DNA from: Azohydromonas australica DSM 1124
GTDB taxonomy: Bacteria > Pseudomonadota > Gammaproteobacteria > Burkholderiales > Burkholderiaceae_C
DNA: 64,000 nt
Assembly: GCF_000430725.1 (NCBI RefSeq)
Contig: NZ_KE387203.1
Coordinates: 454,976-518,975 of the forward strand
Direction of reading: 5' to 3'
Below the pieces are notes generated by a model. That model was not told the DNA's origin, searched no databases, and saw only the letters and a program-made list of their open reading frames with translations. How positions within the stretch are numbered: the stretch's first letter is position 1; the number at the start of each line of letters is the position of its first letter. Below are positions 1 through 9,883 of the stretch, piece after piece. The translations under genes and the position numbers were made by a program.

Positions 1-224
1 TGCACGTGATCGAGGCCGACGAGCAGCTGGCCGGGCTGCCCATGCACACCAAGCTGATCCCGCACCGTCCCTTCCTGGAAACGCTGCGCGACCGCGGCCG
101 TGCGCATGCCCAGGAGTGGCTGGCGCAGCAGGGCAGCGCCATCGGGCAGCGCTCCAGCGCCGACCTGGCGGCCCTGCTCGGCAACGGGTCATTGACGCCG
201 GAGCCCGGCGCCGCGCCTGCGTAG
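1..224 (+). CDS. Patatin-like phospholipase, C-terminal fragment
   Basis: Only the last 73 or so codons are in the window; the reading frame is open to the left edge, so the gene starts outside. The visible tail has a pattern HTKL-x3[12 protein letters not shown] followed by a WL-x5-AIG-x2-SSADL segment, which resembles the C-terminal tail of RssA/patatin-type lipid acyl hydrolases of Burkholderiales. No catalytic residues are visible because the Ser-Asp dyad lies further upstream. The gene is closed by a strong hairpin terminator directly downstream. The family call is by recognition of the tail only; a second, complete patatin lies at 57577-58755 but its tail is not similar. Confidence 0.55.
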   Translation, partial: HVIEADEQLAGLPMHTKLIPHRPFLETLRDRGRAHAQEWLAQQGSAIGQRSSADLAALLGNGSLTPEPGAAPA

Positions 225-232
225 AATTCGTC

Positions 233-264
233 ACCGGGCCCAAATTTTTGGAGCCCGGTTTTTT
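233..264 (+). terminator. Rho-independent terminator after the patatin-like gene
   Basis: Stem ACCGGGC (233-239) pairs with GCCCGGT (253-259), and the stem runs straight into a run of six T (259-264). It starts 8 bases after the stop codon of the preceding gene and separates it from guaC. Confidence 0.85.
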
Positions 265-387
265 GTGTCCGCACCGTCCATGCCGACGGCCTCGCGGGAC
301 CGCCGGGTTCCAGGTCAAGCGCTCGCAGCCATTGGGCCGCGCACTGCCACAACGCGCCGCCTCTGGACCAACCTCTGGAGCCTTTTC

Positions 388-1365
388 TTGGACATCTTCG
401 ACTACGACAACGTGCTGTTGCTGCCGCGCCGCTGCCGCGTGGAAAGCCGCAGCGAGTGCGACACCTCGGTGCAGTTCGGCCCGCACCGCTTCAAGCTGCC
501 GGTGGTGCCGGCCAACATGAAGACCGTGCTCGACGAGGGCATCGCCGCCTGGATGGCGCGCGAGGGCTACTTCTACGTGATGCACCGCTTCGACCTGGAC
601 AACGTCGCCTTCGCCCGCTCGATGCGCGAGCAGGGACTGATCGTCTCGATTTCCTCGGGCGTGAAGGAAGCCGACCGCGCCGTGATCGACCGCCTGGCGG
701 CCGAAGGGCTGGGCGCGGACTACATCACCATCGACATCGCCCACGGCCATGCCGACAGCGTCCAGCGCATGATCGGCTACATCAAGCAGCGGCTGCCGCA
801 AGCCTTCGTGATCGCCGGCAACGTGGGCACGCCCGAGGCCGTGATCGACCTGGAGAACTGGGGCGCCGACGCCACCAAGGTGGGCATCGGCCCGGGCAAG
901 GTGTGCATCACTCGGCTCAAGACCGGTTTCGGCACCGGCGGCTGGCAGCTCTCGGCGCTGAAATGGTGCGCGCGCGTGGCCACGAAACCGATCATTGCCG
1001 ACGGCGGCATCCGCCACCACGGCGACATCGCCAAGAGCGTGCGCTTCGGCGCGGCAATGGTGATGGTCGGCTCGCTCTTCGCCGGCCACGAGGAAAGCCC
1101 CGGCCGCACGGTGGAGGTGGATGGGCAGCTCTACAAGGAGTACTACGGCTCGGCCTCGGACTTCAACAAGGGCGAGTACAAGCACGTGGAGGGCAAGCGC
1201 ATCCTGGAGCCGGTCAAGGGCAAGCTCGCCGACACGCTGCGCGAGATGCGCGAGGACCTGCAGAGCTCCATCTCCTACGCCGGCGGGCGCGAGCTGCGCG
1301 ACCTGCGCAAGGTGAACTACGTCATCCTCGGCGGCGAGAACGCGGGCGAGCACCTGCTGATGTAA
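388..1365 (+). CDS. guaC: GMP reductase
   Basis: NADPH-dependent GMP reductase, converting GMP to IMP with release of ammonia in purine salvage; cytosolic. The protein is an IMPDH/GMPR-type barrel. The catalytic cysteine lies in [10 protein letters not shown] (Cys about 173), followed by the flexible flap TGFGTGG, and the phosphate-binding GGIRHHGD segment comes later. The start is taken as TTG at 388: this gives 325 residues, the normal length of the Firmicutes-type (type 2) GMP reductase, and the N-terminus [13 protein letters not shown] aligns with it. A GGAG lies 7 bases upstream of the TTG. The longer open frame from 265 adds 41 residues that overlap the terminator region and look non-coding. 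The next gene, valS, follows after 161 bases. Confidence 0.93.
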   Translation: MDIFDYDNVLLLPRRCRVESRSECDTSVQFGPHRFKLPVVPANMKTVLDEGIAAWMAREGYFYVMHRFDLDNVAFARSMREQGLIVSISSGVKEADRAVIDRLAAEGLGADYITIDIAHGHADSVQRMIGYIKQRLPQAFVIAGNVGTPEAVIDLENWGADATKVGIGPGKVCITRLKTGFGTGGWQLSALKWCARVATKPIIADGGIRHHGDIAKSVRFGAAMVMVGSLFAGHEESPGRTVEVDGQLYKEYYGSASDFNKGEYKHVEGKRILEPVKGKLADTLREMREDLQSSISYAGGRELRDLRKVNYVILGGENAGEHLLM

Positions 1366-1526
1366 GCCCGGACGCCCGGCTCGCGACCCGGGCCGGGCGG
1401 GCGCGGCGGGGCCATCGGGGCGCCTGCCAGGGGGTGGAAAGCGGCACCCTACAATCCCGCACCCCCATGATTTCCCGGTGTTGGCGCGCCCCCGTTCGTG
1501 CGCCGGCGCGCCACTGCTTCCCTGCC

Positions 1527-4358
1527 ATGACCGAACTCGCCAAATCCTTCGAGCCCGCCGCCATCGAGGCCCACTGGGGCCCGCTGTGGGAAAAGAGCGG
1601 TGCCTACGAGCCGACGCTGGACCCGAGCAAGCAGTCCTTCTGCATCCAGCTGCCGCCGCCCAACGTCACGGGCACGCTGCACATGGGCCATGCGTTCAAC
1701 CAGACGATCATGGACTCGCTCACGCGCTACCACCGCATGCGCGGCTTCAACACGCTGTGGGTGCCGGGCACGGACCACGCCGGCATCGCCACGCAGATCG
1801 TGGTGGAGCGCCAGCTGCAGGAGCAGAAGCAGGACCGCCACGAGCTCGGACGCAAGAACTTCGTGGCGCGCGTATGGGAGTGGAAGGAAAAGAGCGGCTC
1901 CACCATCACGCAGCAGATGCGCCGCATGGGCGACAGCGTGAGCTGGCAGCACGAGTACTTCACGATGGACGAGAAGCTCTCGAAGGTCGTGACGGAAACC
2001 TTCGTGCGCCTGTACGAGGAAGGCCTGATCTACCGCGGCAAGCGCCTGGTCAACTGGGACCCGGTGCTCAAGTCCGCCGTCTCCGACCTGGAGGTCGAGA
2101 GCGAGGAGGAGGACGGATCCCTCTGGCACATCCGCTACCCGCTGGCCGACGGCTCGGGTGAGCTGGTGGTGGCCACCACCCGTCCCGAGACCATGCTGGG
2201 CGACGTGGCCGCCATGGTGCATCCGGAAGACGAGCGCTACGCCGCGCTGATCGGCAAGCAGGTCACGCTCCCGCTGACGGGCCGCACCATCCCCGTGATC
2301 GCCGACGACTACGTGGACCGCGAGTTCGGCACCGGCGTGGTCAAGGTCACGCCCGCGCACGACTACAACGACTACGCGGTGGGCCAGCGCCATGGCCTGC
2401 CCATGATCAGCATCTTCACCCTCGATGCCACGCTCAACGAGCAGGCGCCCGAGGCCTACCGCGGCCTGGACCGCTTCGAGGCGCGCAAGCGCATCGTGGC
2501 CGACCTGGAGGCGCAGGGCCTGCTGGCCGAGGTCAAGAAGCACAAGCTGATGGTGCCGCGTTGCGCGCGCACCGGGCAGATCGTCGAGCCCATGCTCACC
2601 GACCAGTGGTTCGTGGCCATGACCAAGCCCGGCGCCGACGGCAAGTCCATCGCCGAGAAGGCCATCCAGGTGGTCGATGACGGCTCGGTGAAGTTCGTGC
2701 CCGAGCAGTGGATCAACACCTACCACCAGTGGATGAAGAACATCCAGGACTGGTGCATCAGCCGCCAGCTGTGGTGGGGCCACCAGATCCCGGCCTGGTA
2801 CGGCAGCGGCGGCGAGATCTTCGTCGCGCGCAACGAGGAGGAGGCGCGCGCGCGGGCCGAGGCCGCCGGCTACCGCGGCGAGCTCACCCGCGACGAGGAC
2901 GTGCTCGACACTTGGTACTCCTCGGCGCTGGTGCCCTTCTCCAGCCTGGGCTGGCCCGAGAAGACGCCCGAGCTGGACCTGTTCCTGCCCTCCTCCGTGC
3001 TGGTCACGGGCTTCGACATCATCTTCTTCTGGGTCGCCCGGATGATCATGATGACGGTGCACTTCACCGGCCAGGTGCCCTTCCGCCACGTCTACATCCA
3101 CGGCCTGGTGCGCGACGCGCAGGGCAAGAAGATGAGCAAGTCCGAGGGCAACGTGCTCGACCCGGTGGACCTCATCGACGGCATCGCGCTGGAGCCGCTG
3201 CTGCAGAAGCGCTCCACCGGCCTGCGCAAGCCCGAGACCGCGCCGCGCGTGCGCAAGGACACGCAGAAGGAGTTCCCGGAGGGCATTCCCGGCTACGGCG
3301 CCGACGCGCTGCGCTTCACCTTCGCCGCGCTGGCGAGCCTGGGGCGCAACATCAACTTCGACTCCAAGCGCTGCGAGGGCTACCGCAACTTCTGCAACAA
3401 GCTCTGGAACGCCACGCGCTTCGTGCTCATGAACTGCGAGGGCCAGGACTGCGGCCTGGCCGAGCACGGCGCCGAGGCCTGCGTGCCCGGCGGCTACCTG
3501 GACTTCTCGCAGGCCGACCGCTGGATCACGAGCGAGCTGCAGCGCGTGGAGGCGGCCGTCGAAACCGGCTTTGCCGAGTACCGGCTCGACAACGTGGCCA
3601 ACGCCATCTACTCCTTCGTGTGGGACGAGTACTGCGACTGGTACCTGGAGATCGCCAAGGTGCAGATCCAGACCGGCACGGCCGAGCAGCAGCGCGCCAC
3701 GCGGCGCACGCTCATCCGCGTGCTGGAGACGGTGCTGCGGCTGCTGCACCCGATCACGCCCTTCATCACTGCCGAGCTGTGGGAGCGCGTGGCGCCGGTG
3801 GCCGGGCGCAAGGTGGCCGGCGACGCGCAGAGCCTCGTGACGGCCGCCTACCCGCGTCCGCAGCTCGAGCGCGTGGACGCCCAGGCCGACGCCTGGGTCG
3901 GCAAGCTCAAGGCGCTGGTGGGCAGCTGCCGCAACCTGCGCGGCGAGATGAACCTCTCGCCGGCCGAGCGCGTGCCGCTCTACACCTTCGGCGACGAGGG
4001 TTTCGTCAACGTCGCGGCGCCGCTGCTCAAGGCGCTGGCCAAGGTGTCGGAAGTGCGCGTGTTCGCCGACGAGGGCGACTTCGCGCAGGCCACGCAGATG
4101 GCGCCGGTGGCGGTGCAGGGCGACATCCGGCTGGCGCTGCACGTCGAGATCGACGTCGCCGCCGAGCGGGCGCGGCTGTCCAAGGAAGTGGCGCGGCTCG
4201 AAGGCGAGATCACCAAGGCCAACGCCAAGCTGGGCAACGAGAGCTTCGTGGCCCGCGCGCCGGCCGCCGTGGTGGAGCAGGAGCGCCAGCGCCTGGCCGA
4301 CTTCGGCCAGACGCTGCAGCGGCTGCAGCAGCAGCTGCAGCGTCTGCCCGCGGCCTGA
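1527..4358 (+). CDS. valS: Valine--tRNA ligase
   Basis: Class I aminoacyl-tRNA synthetase that charges tRNA-Val with valine, with editing of threonine; cytosolic, 943 residues. The HIGH motif appears as HMGH at residues 52-55 after PPPNVTGT, and the KMSKS loop is intact at about 535-539 ([13 protein letters not shown]). Tryptophan-rich zinc-free body and the anticodon domain ([10 protein letters not shown]) are present, and the C-terminal 70 residues form the arginine/leucine-rich coiled coil usual for ValRS. The ATG at 1527 is used because [10 protein letters not shown] is the family N-terminus; no good Shine-Dalgarno is visible. An insert of about 30 residues rich in Lys/Arg follows the KMSKS loop, as in other betaproteobacterial enzymes. 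Confidence 0.96.
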   Translation: MTELAKSFEPAAIEAHWGPLWEKSGAYEPTLDPSKQSFCIQLPPPNVTGTLHMGHAFNQTIMDSLTRYHRMRGFNTLWVPGTDHAGIATQIVVERQLQEQKQDRHELGRKNFVARVWEWKEKSGSTITQQMRRMGDSVSWQHEYFTMDEKLSKVVTETFVRLYEEGLIYRGKRLVNWDPVLKSAVSDLEVESEEEDGSLWHIRYPLADGSGELVVATTRPETMLGDVAAMVHPEDERYAALIGKQVTLPLTGRTIPVIADDYVDREFGTGVVKVTPAHDYNDYAVGQRHGLPMISIFTLDATLNEQAPEAYRGLDRFEARKRIVADLEAQGLLAEVKKHKLMVPRCARTGQIVEPMLTDQWFVAMTKPGADGKSIAEKAIQVVDDGSVKFVPEQWINTYHQWMKNIQDWCISRQLWWGHQIPAWYGSGGEIFVARNEEEARARAEAAGYRGELTRDEDVLDTWYSSALVPFSSLGWPEKTPELDLFLPSSVLVTGFDIIFFWVARMIMMTVHFTGQVPFRHVYIHGLVRDAQGKKMSKSEGNVLDPVDLIDGIALEPLLQKRSTGLRKPETAPRVRKDTQKEFPEGIPGYGADALRFTFAALASLGRNINFDSKRCEGYRNFCNKLWNATRFVLMNCEGQDCGLAEHGAEACVPGGYLDFSQADRWITSELQRVEAAVETGFAEYRLDNVANAIYSFVWDEYCDWYLEIAKVQIQTGTAEQQRATRRTLIRVLETVLRLLHPITPFITAELWERVAPVAGRKVAGDAQSLVTAAYPRPQLERVDAQADAWVGKLKALVGSCRNLRGEMNLSPAERVPLYTFGDEGFVNVAAPLLKALAKVSEVRVFADEGDFAQATQMAPVAVQGDIRLALHVEIDVAAERARLSKEVARLEGEITKANAKLGNESFVARAPAAVVEQERQRLADFGQTLQRLQQQLQRLPAA

Positions 4359-4503
4359 GGCAGGGTCCGGCACGCATCCTGCTGGGGAGAAGCCCCGGGA
4401 CTGCGCCCCAGCTCACCCCCGGCTCCCTGGAGCCGGAGGGCGCTGGGTGCCGTGCCAGAATGGCCCGTCCCAAGCATGCCTCTCCGTTGGAGCAACGAAC
4501 CCC

Positions 4504-5373
<870 letters not shown>

Positions 5374-5412
5374 TCCACAGGCGACGCCGCAGCGGCGGCG
5401 TCCGCAGCCCCG

Positions 5413-5441
5413 ACACCCGCGCCCGAGGCGCGGGTGTTTTT
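5413..5441 (+). terminator. Rho-independent terminator after galU
   Basis: Ten-base stem ACACCCGCGC (5413-5422) and GCGCGGGTGT (5428-5437), loop CCGAG, followed by TTTT. It sits between galU and the convergent tusA, whose coding sequence ends at 5449. Confidence 0.88.
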
Positions 5442-5448
5442 CTTTCAG

Positions 5449-5676
5449 CTACCGCTTGCGCAGCCAGTGCACGAACTCATCGCCGCTGCTGGTCTGTTCC
5501 ACCAGCTCGTGGCCGGTCTGGCGCGCGAAGGCCTGGAAGTCCCGCACCGAGCCCGGGTCGGTGGCCACCACCTTGAGCACCTGGCCGCTGTCGATCTCGG
5601 CGAGCGCCTTCTTGGCCTTGAGGATGGGCAGCGGGCAGTTCAGGCCGCGGGTGTCGATTTCCTTGTCCACTTGCAT
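5449..5676 (-). CDS. tusA: TusA-type sulfurtransferase
   Basis: Small sulfur-carrier protein of 75 residues with the TusA signature, a catalytic cysteine at position 14 in a C-P-x-P motif (LNCPLPILKAKKAL) and the usual TDPGSVRDF loop. Family members carry persulfide sulfur on this cysteine to tRNA thiolation, molybdopterin or cysteine-derived pathways. The ATG at 5676 gives the standard N-terminus MQVDKEIDTRG; the longer open frame upstream overlaps cysM and is discarded. It lies 25 bases downstream of cysM on the same strand, so the two are probably one transcript linking cysteine synthesis and sulfur relay. Precise acceptor pathway is not visible here. Confidence 0.85.
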   Translation of the reverse strand: MQVDKEIDTRGLNCPLPILKAKKALAEIDSGQVLKVVATDPGSVRDFQAFARQTGHELVEQTSSGDEFVHWLRKR

Positions 5677-5701
5677 GGGAGTCGCTCTGGCGGAAGGGAT
5701 G

Positions 5702-6607
5702 TCAGGCGGGGAAGACGCCGGTGGAGAGATAGCGGTCGCCGCGGTCGCAGACGACGAAGACGATGGTGGCATCGCGCACCGTGCGCGCGATCTGCAGTGC
5801 CGCCCAGCAGGCGCCGGCGGCAGAGATGCCGGCAAACAGCCCTTCCTCGCGCGCCAGGCGCCGCGCCATGTCTTCCGCGTCGGCCTGGCTCACGTGCACC
5901 AGCTCGTCCACGGCCGAGGGGTCGTAGATCTTGGGCAGGTAGGCCTCGGGCCACTTGCGGATGCCGGGAATGCGCGAGCCTTCCGAAGGCTGCGCGCCGA
6001 CGATGCGCACCGCCGGGTTCTGCTCCTTGAGGAAGCGGCTCACGCCGGTGATGGTGCCGGTAGTGCCCATGGCGCTGACGAAGTGCGTGACGCGCCCCTC
6101 GGTGTCGCGCCAGATCTCAGGGCCGGTGGTCTCGTAGTGGACGCGCGGGTTGTCGGGGTTGGCGAACTGGTCCAGCACCAGGCCCTTGCCGTCGCGCTGC
6201 ATCTGCTCGGCCAGGTCGCGCGCGTACTCCATGCCGCCGCTGCGCGGCGTGAGCACGAGTTCGGCGCCGAAGGCCTTCATGGTCTGTGCGCGCTCCACCG
6301 AAAGGTCCTCCGGCATGATCAGCAGCATGCGGTAGCCGCGGATGGCCGCGGCCATGGCCAGCGCGATGCCGGTGTTGCCCGAGGTCGCTTCGATGAGCGT
6401 GTCACCGGGCTTGATCTGGCCGCGCTCCTCGGCGCGGCGGATCATGCTGATGGCCGGGCGGTCCTTGACCGAGCCGGCGGGGTTGTTCCCTTCGAGCTTG
6501 CCAAGCAGCACGTTGTTGCGCTCGGCGAGCATCGCGCCTTCAACGCGTTGCAGCCGCACCAGCGGCGTCTCGCCGATGAACTCTTCGAGGGTCTTGTACG
6601 TGGGCAT
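5702..6607 (-). CDS. cysM: Cysteine synthase B
   Basis: PLP-dependent O-acetylserine sulfhydrylase of 301 residues, making cysteine from O-acetylserine and sulfide or thiosulfate. The PLP lysine is Lys48 in NNPAGSVKDRPA, the asparagine loop is SGNTGIALA, and the phosphate-binding loop GTTGTITG follows. The segment FANPDNPRVHYETTGPEI and the RKWPEAYLPKIYD stretch are typical of CysM rather than CysK. The ATG at 6607 (MPTYKTLEEFIGETPLV) matches the family start and length. It is divergent from tRNA-Leu and followed by tusA on the same strand. Confidence 0.94.
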   Translation of the reverse strand: MPTYKTLEEFIGETPLVRLQRVEGAMLAERNNVLLGKLEGNNPAGSVKDRPAISMIRRAEERGQIKPGDTLIEATSGNTGIALAMAAAIRGYRMLLIMPEDLSVERAQTMKAFGAELVLTPRSGGMEYARDLAEQMQRDGKGLVLDQFANPDNPRVHYETTGPEIWRDTEGRVTHFVSAMGTTGTITGVSRFLKEQNPAVRIVGAQPSEGSRIPGIRKWPEAYLPKIYDPSAVDELVHVSQADAEDMARRLAREEGLFAGISAAGACWAALQIARTVRDATIVFVVCDRGDRYLSTGVFPA

Positions 6608-6716
6608 GGAGCAGGCAATGGATGCGTTTGTGCGCCATTGTCGCAGCCGGCCCCGGAGCATGCCGTCGCGCATGACATAATCCCGTCCAGTACGCGAGCG
6701 CTGCTTCGCACCCACG

Positions 6717-6801
6717 GCCCGGGTGGCGAAATCGGTAGACGCAGGGGATTCAAAATCCCCCGCCGCAAGGCGTGCCGGTTCGAGTCCGGCCCCGGGCACC
6801 A
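6717..6801 (+). tRNA. tRNA-Leu(CAA)
   Basis: Complete cloverleaf of 85 bases. The acceptor arms GCCCGGG (6717-6723) and CCCGGGC (6791-6797) pair fully, the CCA end is encoded (6799-6801), and the D arm holds the leucine-type TGGCGAAATCGGTAGACGCA. The anticodon stem GGGGA/TCCCC flanks the loop TTCAAAA with anticodon CAA at 6751-6753. A class II long variable arm (CGCC-GCAA-GGCG, 6761-6772) and the T arm with GGTTCGAGTCC confirm it. It decodes UUG. Confidence 0.97.
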
Positions 6802-6924
6802 CGCATGGTTGCGACAGCAACGCCGCTTTCGCCGGCTGCCGGCACACCGTCCCGGCTGCGCGCCGGTCCGGTCCGCAGCTTTCCCCCGCCCCTGACGCAC
6901 GGCACATCTCGCTGCCGCACCGCC

Positions 6925-7521
6925 ATGCCTCCGATGCCGCCCATCACCAAAGCGTTCATGCTGGCCTGCGTGGGAATGTTCTGCGTCCAGTTGCTGCTGC
7001 CCTTCGCCTTCCTGGACCTGCTGCTGGCGCTGTGGCCGCTGGGCAGCGGCCAGTTCTGGCCCTGGCAGGTCGTGACGTACGCGTTCCTGCACGGCGGCGT
7101 CGTGCACCTGTTCTTCAACATGCTGGGGCTGTGGATGTTCGGCAGCGAGATCGAGCGGCTGTGGGGCAGCCGCCGCTACCTGCAGTTCCTCGTCGCCAGC
7201 GTGCTGGCCGCTGCCGCGGCGCAGCTGGTGTTCACGCAGCTCATCGGCTCGGTCACGCCCACCGTGGGCGCCTCCGGCGCGCTGTTCGGGCTGCTGCTGG
7301 CCTTCGGGATGATGTTTCCCAACCGCACCATCATTCCGCTGTTCCCGCCCATCCCGATGAAGGCCAAGGTCTTCGTGGCGGTGTTCGGCGGGCTGGAGTT
7401 GCTGCTGGGGCTGCAGGGTGGCAGCGGCATCGCGCACTTCGCCCACCTCGGCGGCATGCTCGGCGGCTTCCTGATGATCCGCTACTGGCGCGGCCAGGCG
7501 CCTTTCGGCCGCCGCCGCTGA
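6925..7521 (+). CDS. Rhomboid family intramembrane serine protease
   Basis: Polytopic inner-membrane protein of 198 residues with about six membrane segments. The rhomboid catalytic serine is Ser117 in GASGALFG and the paired histidine is His174 in HFAHLGG; the oxyanion region HGGVVHLFFNM (residues 56-66) is also present, as is the WR-type L1 loop (LWGSRRYLQF). The family cleaves transmembrane segments of membrane proteins. The ATG at 6925 is chosen because the longer open frame would run into tRNA-Leu. The physiological substrate is unknown. Confidence 0.9.
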   Translation: MPPMPPITKAFMLACVGMFCVQLLLPFAFLDLLLALWPLGSGQFWPWQVVTYAFLHGGVVHLFFNMLGLWMFGSEIERLWGSRRYLQFLVASVLAAAAAQLVFTQLIGSVTPTVGASGALFGLLLAFGMMFPNRTIIPLFPPIPMKAKVFVAVFGGLELLLGLQGGSGIAHFAHLGGMLGGFLMIRYWRGQAPFGRRR

Positions 7522-7529
7522 CGTCGCCT

Positions 7530-7548
7530 CGTGGCGGCAGCCGCCACG
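7530..7548 (+). repeat. GC-rich inverted repeat, possible weak terminator
   Basis: CGTGGCGGC (7530-7538) and GCCGCCACG (7540-7548) form a near-perfect palindrome just after the rhomboid stop. There is no T run behind it, so termination is only possible, not shown. Confidence 0.4.
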
Positions 7549-7691
7549 ACCCTTTGGCCGTCACACCGCCTCTGCGGAGCCGCCCGGGCATCCGCGCCTC
7601 GTGAGGCCTCCGCGTCCGCGCCGCCTGGAAACACCTGGGAATTGGCATGCGCCTTGCCTAAGTTCAGGCAGTCCCCTATCGGGAGCGCGCC

Positions 7692-8825
7692 ATGACCTCC
7701 TTGCTGTCCCACCGGCCGCGCAGCCGCTTGCGCCATCTGCTGTCCGCACCGCGCCTGCGATGGTGCCTGACGATGCTGGCGGCGCTGGCCAGCGCCGGGG
7801 TGTGGACGCTGGCGCAGGCGCAGGAGGCGCCACCATCTGAGGCCGCCGCGCAGCCGCCGGCCGCCTCCACCACCGAAGGCGGCATGTCCGAGCAGGAGCG
7901 CATGCTGGCGCTGCGCCGCGCCAGCGACGCGGTGCTGGGCGTGGAAGTGCTGGCGCTGTCCAACGCGCGTTCCAACGCCGCCGTGGGCCGCGAGCGCCAG
8001 GGCTCCGGCGTGGTGATCGACGACAACGGGCTGGTGCTGACCATCGGCTACCTCATCGTCGAGGCCGAGCAGGTGCAACTGGTGCTCGATGACCAGCGCC
8101 GCCTGCCTGCACGCGTGGTGGCCTACGACGTGGCCACCGGCTTCGGCCTGGTGCAGGCGCTCACGCCGCTGCCGCTTTCGCCCGCGCCCATGGGCGACAG
8201 CACCGCGCTGCGCGACGGCGAGCCGATCATGATCGTCAGCGGCGGCGACGGCGGCGCCGTGAGCCTGGCCCAGGTGATCTCGCGCCGGCCCTTCTCCGGC
8301 TACTGGGAGTACCAGATCGACCAGGCCGTCTTCACCGTCCCGCCGCGCGCTGACCACAGCGGCGCGGCGCTGTTCAACGCCGAGGGCCAGCTGCTGGGCG
8401 TGGGCTCGCTGCTGGTGGCCAACGCGCTGGGCAGCGATGACGCCACGCGGATGCCGGGCAACATGTTCGTGCCGGTGGAGCTGCTCAAGCCCATCCTGGC
8501 CGAGTTGCGCAGCCGTGGCAGCTCGACCGCCAGCCGCCGCGCCTGGCTGGGCCTGAACTGCATGGAGCGCGACGGTCAGGTGCAGGTGCTGCGCGTCAAC
8601 AGCGAGAGCCCGGCCGAGGTTGCGGGCCTGCAGCCGGGCGACCGCATCGAGCGCATCGACGGCGCCAACGTGCAGTCGCTGGAGCAGCTGTGGAAGCAGC
8701 TGTGGAGCGGCGGGCAGGCCGAGCGCGAGGTGACGCTGGACATCCGCCGCGACGGCCAGCCGCGCCGCCTCACCGTGCACAGCGTGGACCGCATGACCAC
8801 GCTGAGCAAGGCCGAAGGCATCTGA
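7692..8825 (+). CDS. HtrA/S1C-like periplasmic protein with PDZ domain, probable pseudoprotease
   Basis: Protein of 377 residues with an N-terminal hydrophobic signal segment (about 22-43, ending AQAQ), a chymotrypsin-like fold of the HtrA (S1C) type (about 75-270) and one PDZ domain (about 283-362, AWLGL to RRDGQPRRL). The serine position is kept (Ser223 in DHSGAAL, compare GNSGGAL), but the histidine loop that should read TNNHVV reads TIGYLIV (Tyr120 at the His site), and the Asp loop reads ATGFGLVQ instead of TDLALLK. A normal catalytic triad is therefore absent. A GGGAG 6 bases before the ATG supports the start. It may bind, not cut, unfolded envelope proteins; that is inference. Confidence 0.8.
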   Translation: MTSLLSHRPRSRLRHLLSAPRLRWCLTMLAALASAGVWTLAQAQEAPPSEAAAQPPAASTTEGGMSEQERMLALRRASDAVLGVEVLALSNARSNAAVGRERQGSGVVIDDNGLVLTIGYLIVEAEQVQLVLDDQRRLPARVVAYDVATGFGLVQALTPLPLSPAPMGDSTALRDGEPIMIVSGGDGGAVSLAQVISRRPFSGYWEYQIDQAVFTVPPRADHSGAALFNAEGQLLGVGSLLVANALGSDDATRMPGNMFVPVELLKPILAELRSRGSSTASRRAWLGLNCMERDGQVQVLRVNSESPAEVAGLQPGDRIERIDGANVQSLEQLWKQLWSGGQAEREVTLDIRRDGQPRRLTVHSVDRMTTLSKAEGI

Positions 8826-8835
8826 GCGCGACGGC

Positions 8836-9738
8836 CTACGGCCCCGGCGGCAGCAGGCCCTCGCGCACCGTGGGATAGCGCAGCCGCAGCCGCAGCTCGT
8901 GCTTCAGGCGCCGGTTGTCCAGGCGCCGCGACTCGCCCATGAAGCTCAACTGCAGCGGCGAGAGCTGCTGCCGCGCCTCCTGCCACGAGATGCGCGGCGG
9001 CGGCGGCAGGCCGCAGAGCTCGGCCGCGAGGTCGAAGTAGTCGCCCATGCGCAGTTCGGTGTCGTCGCTGGCGTGCAGCACGCGCTGCGGCGCGCCGCGA
9101 TGCAGCGCCGCGACGCAGGCGCGCGCCAGGTCGTCGGCATGGACGTGGTTCGTATAGACGTCGTCCTCCGCGCGCAGCACCGGGCTGCCGCGCTTGAGCC
9201 GCTCGGCCGGATGCCCGCCGGGGCGGCCCACCGCGTAGATGCCCGGGATGCGCAGGATCGTCACCGCCACACCGCTGCGCCGGCCCCAGGCGCGCAGCTG
9301 CGCCTCGGCATGCACGCGCCGGCGCGCGCGGGCGGTGGCCGGCCGCACGCAGCGCGTCTCGTCGAAACGCTCGCCGCCGCAGTCGCCGTAGACGCCCGTG
9401 GTGCTGCCGTACACCAGGCGCCGCACGCGGCCCGCGCGCCGCGACAGCGCCTGCAGCAGCCGCGCCGTGCGTGGATCGCCCTCGCCTTCGCCCGGCGGCG
9501 GCGCCAAGTGCAGCACCGCGTCGGCCAGCCCGGCCAGGCGGCCCAGCGTGGCGGCATCGTCCAGGTTGCCGTGCAGCGGCTGCGCGCCCGCGGCGCGCAC
9601 GGCGTCGACGCTCTCGCGCGAACGGCACAGCCCCAGCACGCGCCAGCGCCCGGCCAGCAGCCGCGCCACGCGCAGCCCCACGTCGCCGCAGCCCACGATC
9701 AACAGCACGGGACGGCGAAAGGTGGCGGGCAGGCTCAT
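8836..9738 (-). CDS. NAD-dependent epimerase/dehydratase family (SDR) protein
   Basis: Extended or atypical short-chain dehydrogenase of 300 residues with the Rossmann motif GCGDVGLRVARLL at the N-terminus (GxxGxxG near residue 16), an acidic cofactor region, and a GSTTGVYGD segment where the active-site serine and YxxxK tyrosine normally lie; the lysine of YxxxK is not obvious. It resembles the YeeZ-like atypical SDR group found in many Burkholderiales. Substrate is unknown. The gene is convergent with the HtrA-like gene (10 bases apart) and divergent from the ferredoxin reductase. Confidence 0.8.
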   Translation of the reverse strand: MSLPATFRRPVLLIVGCGDVGLRVARLLAGRWRVLGLCRSRESVDAVRAAGAQPLHGNLDDAATLGRLAGLADAVLHLAPPPGEGEGDPRTARLLQALSRRAGRVRRLVYGSTTGVYGDCGGERFDETRCVRPATARARRRVHAEAQLRAWGRRSGVAVTILRIPGIYAVGRPGGHPAERLKRGSPVLRAEDDVYTNHVHADDLARACVAALHRGAPQRVLHASDDTELRMGDYFDLAAELCGLPPPPRISWQEARQQLSPLQLSFMGESRRLDNRRLKHELRLRLRYPTVREGLLPPGP

Positions 9739-9883
9739 GGGGCGGGCGGCAACAGCGGCGGAAATGAGGACACGGCCGCGGTGCTGCGCCGGGAGGGTGA
9801 ACCGGCAGGCGACAATCTCGCCTTTGTTCCTTCAGCCGCAGCCGCGGCGGCGCGCCAGTGTACGGGCCGCCCGGCCCACCACC

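Noticed and set aside
1449..4373. A 974-codon open frame on the minus strand over valS
   Set aside because: It is the antisense shadow of a GC-rich gene: repeats of His, Arg, Gly and Leu only, no domain, and valS is certain on the plus strand.
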